Below the pieces are notes generated by a model that had not been told where the DNA came from, searched no databases, and saw only the letters and a list, made by a program, of their open reading frames with translations. From Gnomoniopsis sp. IMI 355080 (taxonomy: Eukaryota; Ascomycota; Sordariomycetes; Diaporthales; Gnomoniaceae): DNA of 23,298 nt. Made by a program: the position numbers and the translations under genes. The DNA lies in assembly GCA_027946555.1 (NCBI GenBank), contig JAPEVC010000362.1, forward strand, positions 1 through 23,298, given 5' to 3'. This document shows, piece after piece, positions 21,486-23,298 of this stretch; positions within the stretch are counted from its first letter, which is position 1, and every line of letters starts with the position of its first letter.

Positions 21486-21504
21486 AGTCCTTCGCGTGGG
21501 CCAG
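21442..21504 (+). other. Possible optional 63-nt intron spanning the kinase stop codon
   Basis: GTGAGG at 21442 and GGGCCAG ending at 21504 delimit 63 nt that contain the TAG. Removing them keeps frame (G|CT) and would replace GEGIEGWSSEVRRR-stop with the 94 codons that follow. There is no good branch point, and the removed residues are conserved in the family, so this would be at most a minor isoform. Confidence 0.2.
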
Positions 21505-21788
21505 CTGTCAACTCTCAAGACGAATATTCCCTGGACGAGAGCAGGAGTGCTTACGGCTCTGCAAGGGAGGGCGAGGCGAAGCAAGGTGCTGCTGCTTCGT
21601 CGACCAGGAGTAAAGGGAGAACCAGGCAGAGTAAAAGTAAGAACAAGAGAAAGAGCCAAAGCCACAACACGGGTACTTTGACTGCCGATCTGGATGGTAT
21701 TCGAGACGGCATTCGTAGCTTGGGCGCGCGTCAGAGCAATAGACGTGACAGCGGACAGAGCAGTGGGGCTCCAAGCAGCAAACGCTGA
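21486..21788 (+). other. 100-codon in-frame extension after the kinase TAG
   Basis: Directly after TAG (21483-21485) the kinase frame stays open for 100 codons to TGA at 21786-21788. The translation is hydrophilic, with about 21 Ser, 13 Arg and 7 Lys, includes a basic KSKNKRKSQ patch, an ordered-looking ADLDGIRDGIRSLG segment, and a Ser-rich end SGAPSSKR. It looks like a real disordered tail rather than untranslated sequence. It could be translated by stop readthrough, by the optional intron, or be a decayed former C-terminus. The opposite strand is also open here, so part of the openness may be compositional. Confidence 0.45.
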
Positions 21789-21970
21789 ATCATGATGGGT
21801 AGCTGCTGAGTGGAGGACGAAGCCGCCTTCTGAAGAGTAGAGGACCGTCTCTTGCTTTCTCTCCGATGTCGCAACCATCGATCCGAGGGACTGAAGGACG
21901 ACATCCTAGGTCACGGCTATTTGTGGAGTCGGAGCCAGGCCTGATTCTCGTTAGGATTTGTAGGAACATG

Positions 21971-21976
21971 AATAAA
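21971..21976 (+). terminator. Putative polyadenylation signal of the kinase gene
   Basis: AATAAA lies 183 nt after the downstream TGA and 486 nt after the TAG. Either distance is acceptable, but the tail region would be inside the mature mRNA in both cases. Confidence 0.4.
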
Positions 21977-21992
21977 GGGAGAAGATGACGAA

Positions 21993-22009
21993 AGAGAGAG
22001 AGAGAGAGA
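21993..22009. repeat. AG dinucleotide microsatellite
   Basis: About eight AG units in the kinase 3' flank; simple-sequence tract. Confidence 0.8.
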
Positions 22010-22924
22010 CACGACTTTGGGTTACAAACGGAAGTAAGAACGAAGGAAGACGTGTCCTTGCCAATGGATGGTGATGTGTGGCCTGGGGTAGTTGGTGTGT
22101 AGAGGAGAGCTGACGAAGTATCATGATGAACAAACTACTATTAGACAATGTCAATGAGTACACACTACGATTGCTCACGTTTGCTACGAAGGGTTTGGAA
22201 GTTTTGGACTGGCGGAATATATTGGGGAACGTCGGCGGAGGCGGGCAACGGAAGCCAGCTTAAGTGATGGGAAAATTGAACAGCGAGTATTAAGCATTTT
22301 ACGACATGGAAGTGTCGTGGTAGGGCACCCGTTACTTGGTGTATATTTTAAGGCACGTCATTTTGACAGATGGAAAGACAAAACAGACATAAAAAAAACG
22401 GACAAGATGCGGACTTTCGATTGATCCCTCACATCAAATAATATTGCGGGTCTGACATCGTCTATGAACATGTCAAGAAAATGGCGGGGAAGAACTAACG
22501 CAGATTTCATGTGGTCCTGTTTCATCTTATTCTTGATTTATTATTTTTGGGCGTTGGTTCCCTATGATGAGTAGGTCGTCTTTAAAAAGCAGTCTGCCCC
22601 TTGTTTTGATGATTGAGTGCCAATCATAAAGTTCCTCAATGGGCTGATGCTGATCACCGTTGCCCATTTATGCTATCCTTCGATACGGCAAATGGTTTCT
22701 CATATTGGTACCAACCTTCTCGGGATTCCCATGTGCATGGGACATGAAGCCGAGCCTTGAAGTCCGCTTCTCGTGCCTGGACCGGTTTTCTAAACAACGT
22801 CCACCACAGAGAAAGGCCTCCATTCTGTTCTCCACCAAGTCCTACTCCAGGATAATCCTCTAAGGCCGTCCAGGCTCTCTGCATGTCCGTCCCTCTCCAC
22901 CACCGCCCCTTTCAACCAAAATTT

Positions 22925-23228
22925 TCAACCGCGCTTCTTCCCCTTCTGCGTCATCTTACGGAAAGCCTCCATGCCATTCGCACCCACGGGCCGGTGGTCC
23001 AGACGCGAGCTGTCCATGTTGCTGACGGGCGCGACCGTGTAGGACTGCGGCTGGCCGACGGGACGGGCGCGGTTCGGGTTTGTGCGAACGGGCTCGAGGG
23101 CCTTGGCGCGGCGCTCGGCGAGGAGCGCGGAGACGGAGGATGTGGCGCCCTTGGAAAGCTGCGAGGCGGCGACGGCGGAGGGACGGTGCGCGAGGGTTGA
23201 TTGGGAATCGGTGGGTTTGCGGAGGACG
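22925..23228 (-). CDS. Last exon of an unrecognised minus-strand gene (partial)
   Basis: The minus strand carries a TTAAC branch-like site, a C/T-rich tract and a CAAAAACAG acceptor ending at 23229, followed by a 101-codon open frame to TGA at 22925-22927. The rest of the gene lies beyond the right edge, and the donor is not in the window. Third positions are strongly C/G, as in an expressed gene. The encoded C-terminus is basic and mostly disordered: an SVSALLAERRAKALEPVRTN helix-like segment, then Pro/Arg/Ser-rich sequence, and a final MEAFRKMTQKGKKRG basic end. I do not recognise the family. The long plus-strand frame over the same bases is its GC-rich shadow. Confidence 0.65.
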
Positions 23229-23298
23229 CTGTTTTTGAGGGAAGAAAAAGATGGTTAATTATAAGAACGCCCGGTTGGGGGTTGGGGGAGGTGGAAGG

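Larger units (their letters stand above)
21789..22924. other. Convergent intergenic region, no gene seen
   Basis: Lies between the plus-strand kinase and the minus-strand gene at the right edge, so it should be mostly 3' untranslated sequence. It holds an AATAAA at 21971 and an AG repeat. A minus-strand 76-codon frame (22654-22884) has no recognisable character. Confidence 0.55.

Noticed and set aside
21183..21878. Minus-strand open frame of 231 codons under the kinase 3' end
   Set aside because: It overlaps the conserved kinase exon antisense, its translation is low-complexity Ser/Thr/Ala/Leu, and it is best explained as a shadow of the plus-strand codon pattern.
22883..23200. Plus-strand 105-codon Gly/Arg-rich frame at the right edge
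   Set aside because: It is the complement of a better minus-strand exon with a good acceptor and gene-like codons.

Overview
The window looks like nuclear DNA of a filamentous ascomycete (Pezizomycotina, possibly Sordariomycetes). The conserved genes are interrupted by short introns (52-166 nt) with GT...AG ends and CTNAC-type branch points. Intergenic DNA is long, and a TACCTAGGTA-like palindrome recurs in the non-coding parts. No bacterial, viral or CRISPR features, rRNA or tRNA were seen. All splice models were worked out by eye from protein-family logic and splice signals.

Layout: 1-1767 is non-coding. The minus strand of 1768-5815 encodes a full Ski2-type RNA helicase of the cytoplasmic Ski complex (3 exons, 1293 aa). 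The minus strand of 6262-7469 encodes the replication-fork protection factor Csm3/Swi3/TIPIN (3 exons, 363 aa). It is divergent from the complex I 21 kDa accessory subunit at 7781-8595 (plus strand, 4 exons, 194 aa). The shared 311-bp promoter holds a perfect MluI cell-cycle box. A small secreted six-cysteine protein lies on the minus strand at 9584-9997. About 10.3-16.4 kb is gene-poor and holds only doubtful open frames and a possible reductase relic. The plus strand of 19608-21485 encodes an SRPK/Dsk1/Sky1-family SR-protein kinase. The window ends in the last exon of an unrecognised minus-strand gene (22925-23228).

The most interesting locus is the kinase. A coding-like exon at 17130-17434 ends in a phase-2 donor. 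A strong phase-compatible acceptor sits 22 nt before the kinase ATG, which implies a 2151-nt intron, very long for a fungus, or two promoters. ATCGCA-type repeats recur in the leader and in that intron. After the conserved kinase C-terminus the TAG stop is followed, in the same frame, by 100 open codons encoding a Ser/Arg/Lys-rich tail. Stop readthrough or removal of a 63-nt in-frame segment could append it. A self-regulating splicing-kinase locus is a testable hypothesis, not a demonstrated one.

The genes are housekeeping neighbours rather than one pathway: mRNA decay, fork protection, respiration, secretion and splicing control.
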